Source of the DNA: UBA6522 sp965221035
Lineage (GTDB): Bacteria > Pseudomonadota > Gammaproteobacteria > Steroidobacterales > Rariloculaceae
NCBI GenBank assembly: GCA_965221035.1
Contig: OZ244860.1
Location: 2,356,001-2,420,000 of the forward strand
Direction of reading: 5' to 3'
DNA: 64,000 nt
The notes under the pieces were generated by a model. It was not told the DNA's origin. It worked only from the letters and a program-made list of their open reading frames with translations, and searched no databases. Below are positions 25,875-33,673 of the stretch, piece after piece. The position numbers were made by a program, and so were the translations under genes. How positions within the stretch are numbered: position 1 is the first letter of the stretch; every line of letters starts with the position of its first letter.

Positions 25875-25889
25875 GCACCAATCTGGACC
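25875..25889. promoter_or_regulatory. Candidate NtrC-binding site 2 upstream of glnA
   Basis: GCACCAATCTGGACC matches the NtrC core GCACC-N5-GGTGC at all but two positions. Its centre is about 31 bases (three helical turns) from site 1, as in the paired enhancer of enteric glnA. Confidence 0.45.
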
Positions 25890-26020
25890 GTACGCTCGTT
25901 TTACCCCTGTCGAATTCCGTCGTGCCGGATCGGCGCAGGGGGCATTTTCGGGCGATGGCGGGGCTGGCAGTGTATGCTGCCGCGCTGGGGTGACGGGAGG
26001 AGCGCTGGGTCTTTCGCGAC

Positions 26021-26036
26021 TGGCACGAAACCTGCA
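26021..26036 (+). promoter_or_regulatory. Sigma-54 promoter of glnA
   Basis: TGGCACGAAACCTGCA fits the -24/-12 consensus, with GG and GC dinucleotides 12 bases apart. Transcription should start near 26047, about 90 bases before the glnA ATG. The rest of the 386-base glyS-glnA gap holds the two NtrC-like sites and no gene that I can see. Confidence 0.85.
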
Positions 26037-26137
26037 TCTGATTGGGAGCCGGCGATTGTGCTGGCGTGGCGGTGCCTTGCGCCGGGGTCATGCCTGCAAG
26101 GTGCCGGCTGATGGACAATGAACAACGGAGGAAAGTC

Positions 26138-27547
26138 ATGTCGTCTGCGGAAATTCTCGAGCAAATTAAGGAAAAGAACGTCAAGTTCGTCGATTTGAGG
26201 TTTACCGATACGCGCGGCAAGGAACAGCATGTCACTGTTCCCAGCCATGCCGTGGACGAGGGCTTCCTGGAAGACGGCAAGATGTTCGACGGCTCGTCCA
26301 TCGCCGGCTGGAAGGGCATCAACGAGTCGGACATGATCCTGATGCCTGACTTGCCCACGGCGGTTCTGGACGTATTCTCCGAGGAAACGACCCTGAACAT
26401 CCGCTGCGATGTCGTCGAACCAATGACCATGCAGGGCTACGCACGGTGTCCGAGATCGCTGGCCAAGCGGGCCGAGGCCTACATGCGCTCAACCGGCGTC
26501 GCCGACCAGGCCTTTTTCGGGCCGGAAAACGAGTTCTTCATCTTCGACGACGTTCGCTGGAACGTCGACATGAGCGGCTCGTTCTACGCGATTGAATCCA
26601 GCGAGGCCCACTGGCACTCCGCCAAGGAATACGAGGACGGCAACATCGGCCACCGCCCCGGCATCAAGGGCGGCTATTTCCCGGTCCCCCCGGTGGACTC
26701 GCTGCACGATATCCGCTCGGCGGCCTGTCTGGCGCTGGAAGAAATGGGACTGGTTACCGAGGTCCATCACCACGAGGTGGCCACGGCCGGCCAGGGCGAG
26801 ATCGGCGTACAGTTCGACTCACTGGTCCGCAAGGCCGACGCGGTGCAGATCCTCAAGTACACGCTCATGAACGTGGCCCACAGCTACGGCAAGACCGCCA
26901 CCTTCATGCCCAAGCCGCTGGTGGATGACAACGGCAACGGCGCGCACGTGCACCAGTCGCTGCAGAAGAACGGCGAGAACCTCTTCATGGGCGAGGAGTA
27001 CGGCGGCCTGTCGGAAATGGCGCTGTACTACATCGGCGGCATACTCAAGCACGCGCGTGCCCTGAACGCCTTCACCAACGCGTCGACCAACAGCTACAAG
27101 CGGCTCGTCAAGGGTTTCGAAGCGCCCACGCTGCTGGCCTACTCGGCCCGGAACCGTTCCGCCGCCATTCGGATCCCCTACGTGGCCAACCCGAAGGCGG
27201 CCCGCGTGGAGGTGCGTTTCCCCGACAGCTGCGGCAACCCCTACTTCCAGTTCGCCGCGATGCTGATGGCCGGACTCGACGGTATCGCGAACAAGATTCA
27301 TCCCGGAGATCCGGTGGACAAGGACCTGTACGACCTGGCTCCGGAAGAGGAGAGCGAAATTCGTACGGTCTGCTACTCTCTGGATGAGGCCTTGCAGGAA
27401 CTCGACAAGGACCGCGGATTCCTCAAGGCGGGCGAAGTCTTTTCCGACGATCTGATCGACGGCTACCTGGAATTGAAGGAGCAGGAGCTGACCTGGCTGC
27501 GCAAGTCGACGCACCCGGTGGAATTCCAGCTGTATTACAGCCTTTGA
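26138..27547 (+). CDS. glnA: Glutamine synthetase type I
   Basis: A 469-residue class I-beta glutamine synthetase that makes glutamine from glutamate, ammonia and ATP. MFDGSSIAGWKGINESDM, the ATP-binding KPLVDDNGNGAHVHQSL and NRSAAIRIPYV are family signatures. The Tyr in KDLYDLAPEE is the adenylylation site, so GlnE control is expected. The C-terminus is PVEFQLYYSL. A strong Shine-Dalgarno GGAGGAAAG precedes the ATG at 26138. A sigma-54 promoter lies upstream and glnL-glnG downstream. Confidence 0.98.
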   Translation: MSSAEILEQIKEKNVKFVDLRFTDTRGKEQHVTVPSHAVDEGFLEDGKMFDGSSIAGWKGINESDMILMPDLPTAVLDVFSEETTLNIRCDVVEPMTMQGYARCPRSLAKRAEAYMRSTGVADQAFFGPENEFFIFDDVRWNVDMSGSFYAIESSEAHWHSAKEYEDGNIGHRPGIKGGYFPVPPVDSLHDIRSAACLALEEMGLVTEVHHHEVATAGQGEIGVQFDSLVRKADAVQILKYTLMNVAHSYGKTATFMPKPLVDDNGNGAHVHQSLQKNGENLFMGEEYGGLSEMALYYIGGILKHARALNAFTNASTNSYKRLVKGFEAPTLLAYSARNRSAAIRIPYVANPKAARVEVRFPDSCGNPYFQFAAMLMAGLDGIANKIHPGDPVDKDLYDLAPEEESEIRTVCYSLDEALQELDKDRGFLKAGEVFSDDLIDGYLELKEQELTWLRKSTHPVEFQLYYSL

Positions 27548-27581
27548 TCCGACAGGGTCAGGCGCTGGCCGACGGAAATGT

Positions 27582-27608
27582 GCGGCGGGGCTCGACTGGC
27601 CCCGCCGC
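27582..27608 (+). terminator. Hairpin after glnA, probable attenuating terminator
   Basis: Two perfect ten-base arms, GCGGCGGGGC and GCCCCGCCGC, enclose a seven-base loop, 34 bases after the glnA stop. There is no T-tract, so it may reduce rather than stop read-through, or protect the glnA mRNA. This would keep glnL-glnG expression below that of glnA. Confidence 0.55.
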
Positions 27609-27676
27609 CGTATGCGTCCGAGGTGCCGGACACGATCCAATTCGCCCGCAGCGCCAAAACCAGGGGGCGCAGACAC

Positions 27677-28264
27677 ATGAGCAAGAAGCTGATCGCCGTT
27701 TGGCTTGCGAGCGCTGCGGCACAGGCGGTGCCCGTATATCGCTGGGTGGACGAAAACGGCCGGGTGAACTACTCCGACCGTCCCGGTCCCGGAGCGGTGC
27801 TTCTCGACTTGTCCGCGGAGCCAACCTCATCGAATAGCGGGTCGCCGCCATCGGCGCGGCAACAACGGCCGCTGGAATTCCGGACGACGGAATTCGGACC
27901 GCCCGAGACCCAACCACCCGAGTCCCAACCGTTCGCGACCGCGGAATACGACGCGATAGTCGTGACACAGCCGGCTTCGGGGGAAACCCTTTGGGGTACG
28001 GCGGGAAGGGTCTCGATTACGGTTGACGTTTCACCGGCGCTGGACCCGCGCCATCATTTCGGACTGTACCTGGATGGCGCGCCCGCCGGTCAGGCCTTTC
28101 GCACAGGGATTGCGGAGATCGGGGATGTTCCCCGCGGCGAACATGTCGTCGAGGCGGTCATCCTGGACGAGTCCCGCAGGGAAATCCTGCGCAGCGCGCC
28201 GGTGACCTTTTTCGTCCAGCAGACCAGCATCCACTATCCCCGGAATCCCGGCCGGGCCCGGTAG
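27677..28264 (+). CDS. DUF4124-domain protein of the glnA-glnL interval
   Basis: A 195-residue protein with a short hydrophobic N-terminus and the DUF4124 motif VYRWVDENGRVNYSDRPGPGA at residues 18-38. A proline-rich linker and a C-terminal beta-rich domain (about 95-190) follow. Such proteins are regularly found between glnA and glnL in gammaproteobacteria; their role is unknown and the domain is usually extracytoplasmic. The signal sequence is weak and ends around Ala-Gln-Ala. Confidence 0.75.
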   Translation: MSKKLIAVWLASAAAQAVPVYRWVDENGRVNYSDRPGPGAVLLDLSAEPTSSNSGSPPSARQQRPLEFRTTEFGPPETQPPESQPFATAEYDAIVVTQPASGETLWGTAGRVSITVDVSPALDPRHHFGLYLDGAPAGQAFRTGIAEIGDVPRGEHVVEAVILDESRREILRSAPVTFFVQQTSIHYPRNPGRAR

Positions 28265-28276
28265 GGTGGCAGCGCC

Positions 28277-29350
28277 GTGGACGGAGGCCGTATAGCGTCG
28301 GACGCCGACCGCGTACTGCAGGCCCTGACCACTGCCGTGGTTGTGCTCGATGAGGGTCTGACGGTCACCCGGGTCAACTCGGCGGCCGAGCACCTGTTGG
28401 GCGTCAGCCGCCAGCTGGCGTGCGGCCGGGAGCTGCGCGAGCTGGTTGATCCGCCCGAAGGACTGGTTGCGCTATGCCGCAGGGCGGTGGCCACGCGCGC
28501 GACCTGCGGAGCCACGGAACTCGCGGTGCGGGTGGGCGAACGCTCGATGCGCCTGGACAGCCGCGCGGCGCCGATGAACGGCCGGGGAGGCGGTCTCGTG
28601 CTGGAACTCATGGACTCGGAGCGGGGTCGGCAGGTCCGCCGTGATGCCGAGCTGATCGCACAGCGCAATGCCAGCCGGCGCATCATTCAGCAGCTGGCCC
28701 ACGAAGTGCGCAACCCCCTGGGAGGATTGAGTGGAGCGGCCCAGCTGCTGGCCCGCCAACTTCCGGACGCACGCCTGCGGGCCTATACCGACGTCATCAT
28801 CGACGAAGCGGATCGACTGGCCTCGCTGGTGGAAAATATCCTCAAGGCCGGCCGTCGGCCGGTGCCGTCGGTCCTCAGTCTCCACGAGATCACGGAACAC
28901 GTCGCAAGGCTCATAGAAGCCGAGAAACCGCCGGGCGTGACATTGCGTCGGGACTACGATCCCAGCCTGCCGCCCATGTCCACGGACAGGAACCAGCTGA
29001 TCCAGGCGTTCCTGAACCTGGCCCGGAATGCGCTGGAGGCGGTTGGCGAGGAGGGCGAAATCACGGTCCGGACCCGGGCGCTCAGCAATTTTTCCCTGGG
29101 CGGCAAGCGCCACCGTCTGGTCCTGTCGGCCGAAGTGGAGGACTCCGGACCCGGTATTCCCGAGGAATTGCGGGGCACGATATTCTTTCCGCTGGTAACC
29201 GGCCGGACCTCCGGCAGCGGTTTGGGGCTTACCATCGCCCAGGATCTCGTTACCCGAAATGGCGGGCTGGTGGAATTCGAGAGCGTGCCGGGTATGACCG
29301 TATTTCAGATGAGGCTGCCAGTGGCCGCCGACCCGCAGGACGCGGACTGA
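28277..29350 (+). CDS. glnL: Nitrogen regulation sensor kinase NtrB (GlnL)
   Basis: A 357-residue cytoplasmic PAS-histidine kinase that phosphorylates NtrC when nitrogen is short and is controlled by PII. The N-terminal PAS domain contains VVVLDEGLTVTRVNSAAEHLLG. The H-box LAHEVRNPLGGLSGAAQLL carries the phosphoacceptor His near 141. NLARNALEAV is the N-box, and DSGPGIPEEL and SGSGLGLTIAQDL are G-boxes. It starts with GTG 12 bases after the DUF4124 gene, and its stop overlaps the glnG start. Confidence 0.95.
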   Translation: MDGGRIASDADRVLQALTTAVVVLDEGLTVTRVNSAAEHLLGVSRQLACGRELRELVDPPEGLVALCRRAVATRATCGATELAVRVGERSMRLDSRAAPMNGRGGGLVLELMDSERGRQVRRDAELIAQRNASRRIIQQLAHEVRNPLGGLSGAAQLLARQLPDARLRAYTDVIIDEADRLASLVENILKAGRRPVPSVLSLHEITEHVARLIEAEKPPGVTLRRDYDPSLPPMSTDRNQLIQAFLNLARNALEAVGEEGEITVRTRALSNFSLGGKRHRLVLSAEVEDSGPGIPEELRGTIFFPLVTGRTSGSGLGLTIAQDLVTRNGGLVEFESVPGMTVFQMRLPVAADPQDAD

Positions 29351-30756
29351 TGGCAGGCGACGTAATCTCGGTCTGGATCGTCGACGATGACGAGTCGGTG
29401 CGCTGGGTTCTGGCTCAGGCGTTGAAACTGGCGCAGATGGCGCCCCGGTGCTTCGAGTCGGGAGAGCCGTTTCTTAGGGCGCTGGGCGAGGAACGCCCGG
29501 ACGTGATCATCACCGACATCCGCATGCCCGACATGAGCGGGCTGGAACTCATGGAACAGCTTGCCCGCAGTCACGCCGACATTCCCGTCATCGTCATTAC
29601 GGCGTTTTCGGATCTGGACAGCGCGGTCGCCGCGTATCAGGGCGGCGCGTTCGAGTACCTCCCCAAGCCTTTCGATATCGATCAGACCATCGACCTGGTC
29701 GCCAAGGCCGCGCGGCAGGGGAGCGGCGAAACGCCACCACCGCATCCGTCCCCCGTGGCTCGGATGGTCGGACAGGCGCCGGCGATGCAGGAGGTGTTCC
29801 GGGCCATCGGCCGCTTGTCGCGGTCCAGCATGACGGTGCTCATCACGGGTGAAACCGGCACGGGCAAGGAACTGGTCGCACAGGCCCTGCACCAGAATTC
29901 TCCGCGCGCCAAAAAGCCTTTCGTGGCCCTCAACACTTCGGCCATCACACCGGAGCTGTTGGAATCGGAGCTGTTCGGCCACGAACGGGGCGCCTTCACC
30001 GGCGCGGACAAGAGGCGTCAGGGCCGCTTCGAGCAGGCCGACGGCGGCACGCTTTTTCTGGACGAGATCGGCGACATGTCGGTTGCCCTGCAGACCCGGT
30101 TGCTCCGTGTGTTGGCGGAAAGCGAGTTTTTCCGGGTTGGCGGACAGACCCCCGTGCGGGTGGATGTGCGCGTGATCGCCGCCACCCACCAGGATCTTGC
30201 GGCCGCTGTACGGGAAGAACGGTTTCGCGAAGACCTGTACCATCGTCTCAATGTTGTGCGCGTGGAGGTCCCGCCGCTTCGCGACCGCAAGGAGGACATC
30301 CCGGAACTTGCCGCCGTCTGGCTGGCTCAGGCTGCCGCCGAGTCGGGCGTGGCTCCCAAACGCCTCAGCGCCGATGCCCTTGGGGCGATGACTGCCTACG
30401 ATTGGCCGGGCAACGTGCGCGAACTGGTCAATCTATGCCGACGCCTGACGGTCGGATGCGCGGGGCGGGAAGTGAGCCGGGAGGACTTTGCCGCCGAGTC
30501 CGGGTTCATCGAAACTCCGTCGACATCCAATGACTGGACGGCGGCACTCAAGGCATGGGCCGAGAACCGCGTCGCGGGGTCGCCCGGGCATCCGCTGCTG
30601 GCGGAGGCGTTGCCCGAGTTCGAGCGCACGCTGATACGGACTGCGTTGCAGGAAACCCGGGGGCGGAGGGTGGAGGCCGCCAAGTTGCTGGGTTGGGGGC
30701 GGAATACGCTGACGCGCAAGATCAAGGAGCTGGGGTTGGATTTGGATGGGGGTTGA
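29350..30756 (+). CDS. glnG: Nitrogen regulation response regulator NtrC (GlnG)
   Basis: A 468-residue sigma-54 activator. The receiver domain has the acidic pocket VDDDE, phosphoacceptor Asp56 in ITDIRMPD, and the Lys of LPKPFD. The AAA+ domain shows Walker A GETGTGKE, the sigma-54 contact loop GAFTGA, Walker B GGTLFLDEIGD and the arginine-finger region. The C-terminal Fis-type helix-turn-helix is RRVEAAKLLGWGRNTLTRKIKEL. It should act at the NtrC-like sites upstream of glnA. Translationally coupled to glnL. Its last 35 bases overlap the end of the convergent dehydrogenase gene. Confidence 0.97.
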   Translation: MAGDVISVWIVDDDESVRWVLAQALKLAQMAPRCFESGEPFLRALGEERPDVIITDIRMPDMSGLELMEQLARSHADIPVIVITAFSDLDSAVAAYQGGAFEYLPKPFDIDQTIDLVAKAARQGSGETPPPHPSPVARMVGQAPAMQEVFRAIGRLSRSSMTVLITGETGTGKELVAQALHQNSPRAKKPFVALNTSAITPELLESELFGHERGAFTGADKRRQGRFEQADGGTLFLDEIGDMSVALQTRLLRVLAESEFFRVGGQTPVRVDVRVIAATHQDLAAAVREERFREDLYHRLNVVRVEVPPLRDRKEDIPELAAVWLAQAAAESGVAPKRLSADALGAMTAYDWPGNVRELVNLCRRLTVGCAGREVSREDFAAESGFIETPSTSNDWTAALKAWAENRVAGSPGHPLLAEALPEFERTLIRTALQETRGRRVEAAKLLGWGRNTLTRKIKELGLDLDGG

Positions 30757-31717
30757 GGTCCGAACGCACCCCCACCCTATCCCCGAACCCCCCTGACTCG
30801 ATCTCCCCAATAATTCGCTCTGCGACCTCCAGGGCCAGCACACCATCCCGCCCGGAAACTTCGCACGGTGAACCGGAGCGAATGGCGTTGCAGAACGACT
30901 TCACTTCGGCCAGCAGCGCGTCCCCCTTCGCCAGACTCCAGCGTTGTTCGCGCAGTTCGGGCGACTCGCCCGTTTCGTCGCGGCTGACGAGTTGAACCTC
31001 GCCCTCGCCGAAGTCGATGGAGAGGTATTGGCCTTCGTGAAAGATGCGGAACTTGCGCTGCGACGTGGTGGAGGCTCGCGAAGCGGTGACGTTGGCGACG
31101 GCACCGGAGTCGAACTCGATTCGGGCATTGGCGATGTCCGCGGTATCGGTGAGGACGGCAATGCCGACCGCCGAGACACGGGTCGGCTTGCTCCCGAGGA
31201 GGGAAAGGATCACGTCCAGGTCGTGAATCATCAGGTCCAGCACCACGCTAACATCCGCCCCGCGATCCTTGAAGGGGGCCAGTCTGTGGCATTCGATGAA
31301 CTGAACCGATGACAATCGCTTGCGGGCCGAAAGCAGCGCGGGGTTGAAGCGTTCCACATGCCCGACCTGCAGCCGCAGGTCGTTGCTTTCGGCAATCCGC
31401 GTGAGTTCCCGGGCCTCGGCGCTGGTGGTGGTCATAGGCTTTTCCACCAGCACGTGGACTCCGTTCTCAAGAAAGTATCGGGCCAGCTCGTAATGTGCCG
31501 AGGTATCCGCGGCTATGGTGACCGCGTCCACATGGCCAAGCAGTACCCGGTGATCGAATACCGGTCTGGCACCGTGAGCGGCGGCAACCGCCCGGGCGCG
31601 GTCGCGGTCGCGGTCGCACACCGCAACCAGGTCCACATCGTCAAGGGCGGCATACTTCCCGGCATGGAAGTTCCCCAGGTGGCCGACGCCGACCACGGCA
31701 GCGCGAAGCGTGCTCAT
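30722..31717 (-). CDS. Gfo/Idh/MocA-family dehydrogenase
   Basis: A 331-residue NAD(P)-dependent oxidoreductase. The Rossmann motif is AVVGVGHLGNFHAGKY at the N-terminus, and VEKPMTTT carries the family's EKP motif with its active-site lysine. The C-terminal substrate domain includes HDLDVILSLLGSKP. It overlaps the LpxA-like gene by four bases (ATGA), which suggests a shared role in nucleotide-sugar or lipid A chemistry. The GnnA dehydrogenase of amide-linked lipid A is one possible analogue, but no GnnB aminotransferase is present here. The last residues (NPHPNPTPAP) are unusual and are encoded where the gene runs into glnG. Confidence 0.8.
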   Translation of the reverse strand: MSTLRAAVVGVGHLGNFHAGKYAALDDVDLVAVCDRDRDRARAVAAAHGARPVFDHRVLLGHVDAVTIAADTSAHYELARYFLENGVHVLVEKPMTTTSAEARELTRIAESNDLRLQVGHVERFNPALLSARKRLSSVQFIECHRLAPFKDRGADVSVVLDLMIHDLDVILSLLGSKPTRVSAVGIAVLTDTADIANARIEFDSGAVANVTASRASTTSQRKFRIFHEGQYLSIDFGEGEVQLVSRDETGESPELREQRWSLAKGDALLAEVKSFCNAIRSGSPCEVSGRDGVLALEVAERIIGEIESGGFGDRVGVRSDLNPHPNPTPAP

Positions 31718-32499
31718 GCCCGAGCGAGCCCCCGCCGGGAGCTGGCGGCAAAGTCCGCCAGTTGCCGCACATGCTCATCCGGCTCGCACTCCCTTTCGAT
31801 GGCCGCAAGCGCGCCTTCCACGGTCAGCGACGTGTCAAGGAGCAGACGCACCGCGCGGCGGACATTGGCCAATTCGCGGGTCCTGACCCCGGCTCGCCGC
31901 AGGCCGATCTTGTTGACAGCCTTCGGGGTAGCCCAGCGGCCTTCCGCCAGGGTGTAGGGAAGGATGTCCTTGTTGACGCCCGTGCGCGCCGCCACGAAGG
32001 CGAATTCGCCGATTCGCACGTGCTGGGTGACGGCCACCATCCCCCCGATGACCGCGTTTCGGTGCACTTCCACGTGGCCCGCCAGCTGGGTAAGGTTGGT
32101 CAGCACCACTTCGTCGTCGATGCGGCAGTCATGGCCCACGTGGGTGCCGGCCATGACGAATACGCGGTTGCCCACCGATGTGACGCCCCGGCCGGAATGG
32201 CTGCCGAGGTTGAGGGTTGCGCCCTCGCCGATCCGGTTGTGATCGCCGATCACCAGGCGCGTACGGTCATCGCCCAGGTCCCTGTGCTGCGGGGGACCGC
32301 CGAGCACGGCACCGCTCTGGATGTGGTTGTGCCGCCCGATAGCCACATCGCCGAATCGGCTGCCAAGACGCGCGTGGGACTCCACTACCGTCCGCGCACC
32401 GATTTCGACGTTGCCGGCGACGACGCAATAGGGTCCGATTTCCGCATCGGCCGCGATGGACGCTTCCTCCGAGACGATGGCCGTGGGATGAATGTTCAA
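31714..32499 (-). CDS. lpxA: LpxA-like acyl-ACP UDP-N-acetylglucosamine O-acyltransferase
   Basis: A left-handed beta-helix acyltransferase of about 261 residues, the first step of lipid A synthesis if it is a true LpxA. Hexapeptide repeats run from IHPTAIVSEEASI through the middle. The histidine pair HVGHD aligns with the catalytic His125 region, and the C-terminal helical domain (LRRAGVRTRELANVRRAVRLL) is as in LpxA. It is not beside lpxD-fabZ-lpxB but paired with a dehydrogenase, and GGPPQHRDLGDD and LNLGSHSG differ from typical LpxA, so it may be a paralogue. I chose the TTG at 32499 to match the family N-terminus; an ATG at 32592 would add 31 residues. Confidence 0.75.
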   Translation of the reverse strand: MNIHPTAIVSEEASIAADAEIGPYCVVAGNVEIGARTVVESHARLGSRFGDVAIGRHNHIQSGAVLGGPPQHRDLGDDRTRLVIGDHNRIGEGATLNLGSHSGRGVTSVGNRVFVMAGTHVGHDCRIDDEVVLTNLTQLAGHVEVHRNAVIGGMVAVTQHVRIGEFAFVAARTGVNKDILPYTLAEGRWATPKAVNKIGLRRAGVRTRELANVRRAVRLLLDTSLTVEGALAAIERECEPDEHVRQLADFAASSRRGLARA

Positions 32500-32615
32500 T
32501 ATCCGATTCGCTGTACGTTGGTTGGCGGCTGCGAGGGTCTGATACACCAGAATCGTGCTGGCGGGCAAGTTCGGGCGAATCGCCTGATGCATAATAGGCA
32601 GCCTTTGGGAACGTC

Positions 32616-33641
32616 ATGCCCGCGAATCTCAGTCCAGAGTACAAGAAAGCCGAGCAGGCCTTCCGGGAAGCCTCGGATGATCGCGACAGGCTGCTCCGGC
32701 TGCGCGACATGCTGCGCACGATTCCCAAGCACAAGGGCACCGAGCACCTCCAGGCGGACATCAAGAGCCGCATCAAGCAACTCACCGAAGAGCTGTCCGG
32801 ACCCAGGAAGGGTGCCGCGCGCACCGGTCCCGTGCACACCCTGCGACCGGAGGGGGCGGCCCAGGTCGCGCTGCTGGGTCCGCCCAATGCGGGCAAGTCC
32901 AGCCTGCACGTCAGGCTGACCGGCTCCCGGGCCGATGTCGGGCCCTATCCCTTTACCACGCACGAACCCATGCCCGGCATGCTCCCGTACCAGGATGTGG
33001 CGTTCCAGTTGGTGGATCTGCCGCCCATTTCCGAAGACTACATGGAGGGCTGGTTCGTCAACGCGCTTCAACCGGCGCATGCCGCGTTGCTGGTGGCGGA
33101 TATTTCCGCCCCCGAGTGCATCGACCAGCTGCAGGCCGTTCACGCGCGCCTGAAGGAGAAGCGGATCACCCTGATCGAGGATTGGCCGGGACTGACCGGT
33201 GCGGAAAGCCACGCGCCGGATGACGAACTCGATCCCTTCGCCATTCGTCTGCCTGCCTTGCTGGTAGTGAACAAGGTCGATCTCGCGCCGGACCCCGAGG
33301 AAGTGAGCGTGCTGCTGGAGCTGCTGGACGCGAGTTTCCCGGCGGTGGCGACCTCCACGGTCAGCGGACAGGGCCTGGAAGAGGTCGGCGAATTCCTGTT
33401 TCGCGGACTGGAAATCGTGCGGGTGTATACCAAGACGCCCGGCAGGCCGCCGGAGATGGATCGTCCATTCACGGTGCGCCGCGGCGCCACGGTCATGGAC
33501 GTGGCGCGACTGGTGCACAAGGACATCGCCGGTTCCCTGAAGTACGCCCGGGCCTGGGGCTCCGGTGTCTTCGACGGCCAGCAGATCGGTCCCGAGCATC
33601 GGCTCTCGGACGCCGATGTGGTCGAATTGCACATGCGCTGA
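32616..33641 (+). CDS. TGS-domain GTPase related to DRG/Obg
   Basis: A 341-residue GTPase with a charged coiled N-terminal region (about 1-65), a G domain starting VALLGPPNAGKSSLHVRLTGS, G4 NKVD near 225 and a C-terminal TGS domain (about 265-341, PFTVRRGATVMDVARLVHKD). This layout resembles archaeal and eukaryotic DRG GTPases and bacterial TGS proteins thought to act on ribosomes. The G3 motif is DLPP, where DxxG would be expected, so GTP hydrolysis may be altered. It stands alone, divergent from the lpxA-like gene. I know no experimentally assigned role for this group in gammaproteobacteria. Confidence 0.75.
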   Translation: MPANLSPEYKKAEQAFREASDDRDRLLRLRDMLRTIPKHKGTEHLQADIKSRIKQLTEELSGPRKGAARTGPVHTLRPEGAAQVALLGPPNAGKSSLHVRLTGSRADVGPYPFTTHEPMPGMLPYQDVAFQLVDLPPISEDYMEGWFVNALQPAHAALLVADISAPECIDQLQAVHARLKEKRITLIEDWPGLTGAESHAPDDELDPFAIRLPALLVVNKVDLAPDPEEVSVLLELLDASFPAVATSTVSGQGLEEVGEFLFRGLEIVRVYTKTPGRPPEMDRPFTVRRGATVMDVARLVHKDIAGSLKYARAWGSGVFDGQQIGPEHRLSDADVVELHMR

Positions 33642-33673
33642 TTCAGGGGCTGACCTGGGGGCTGACCCGGAGA

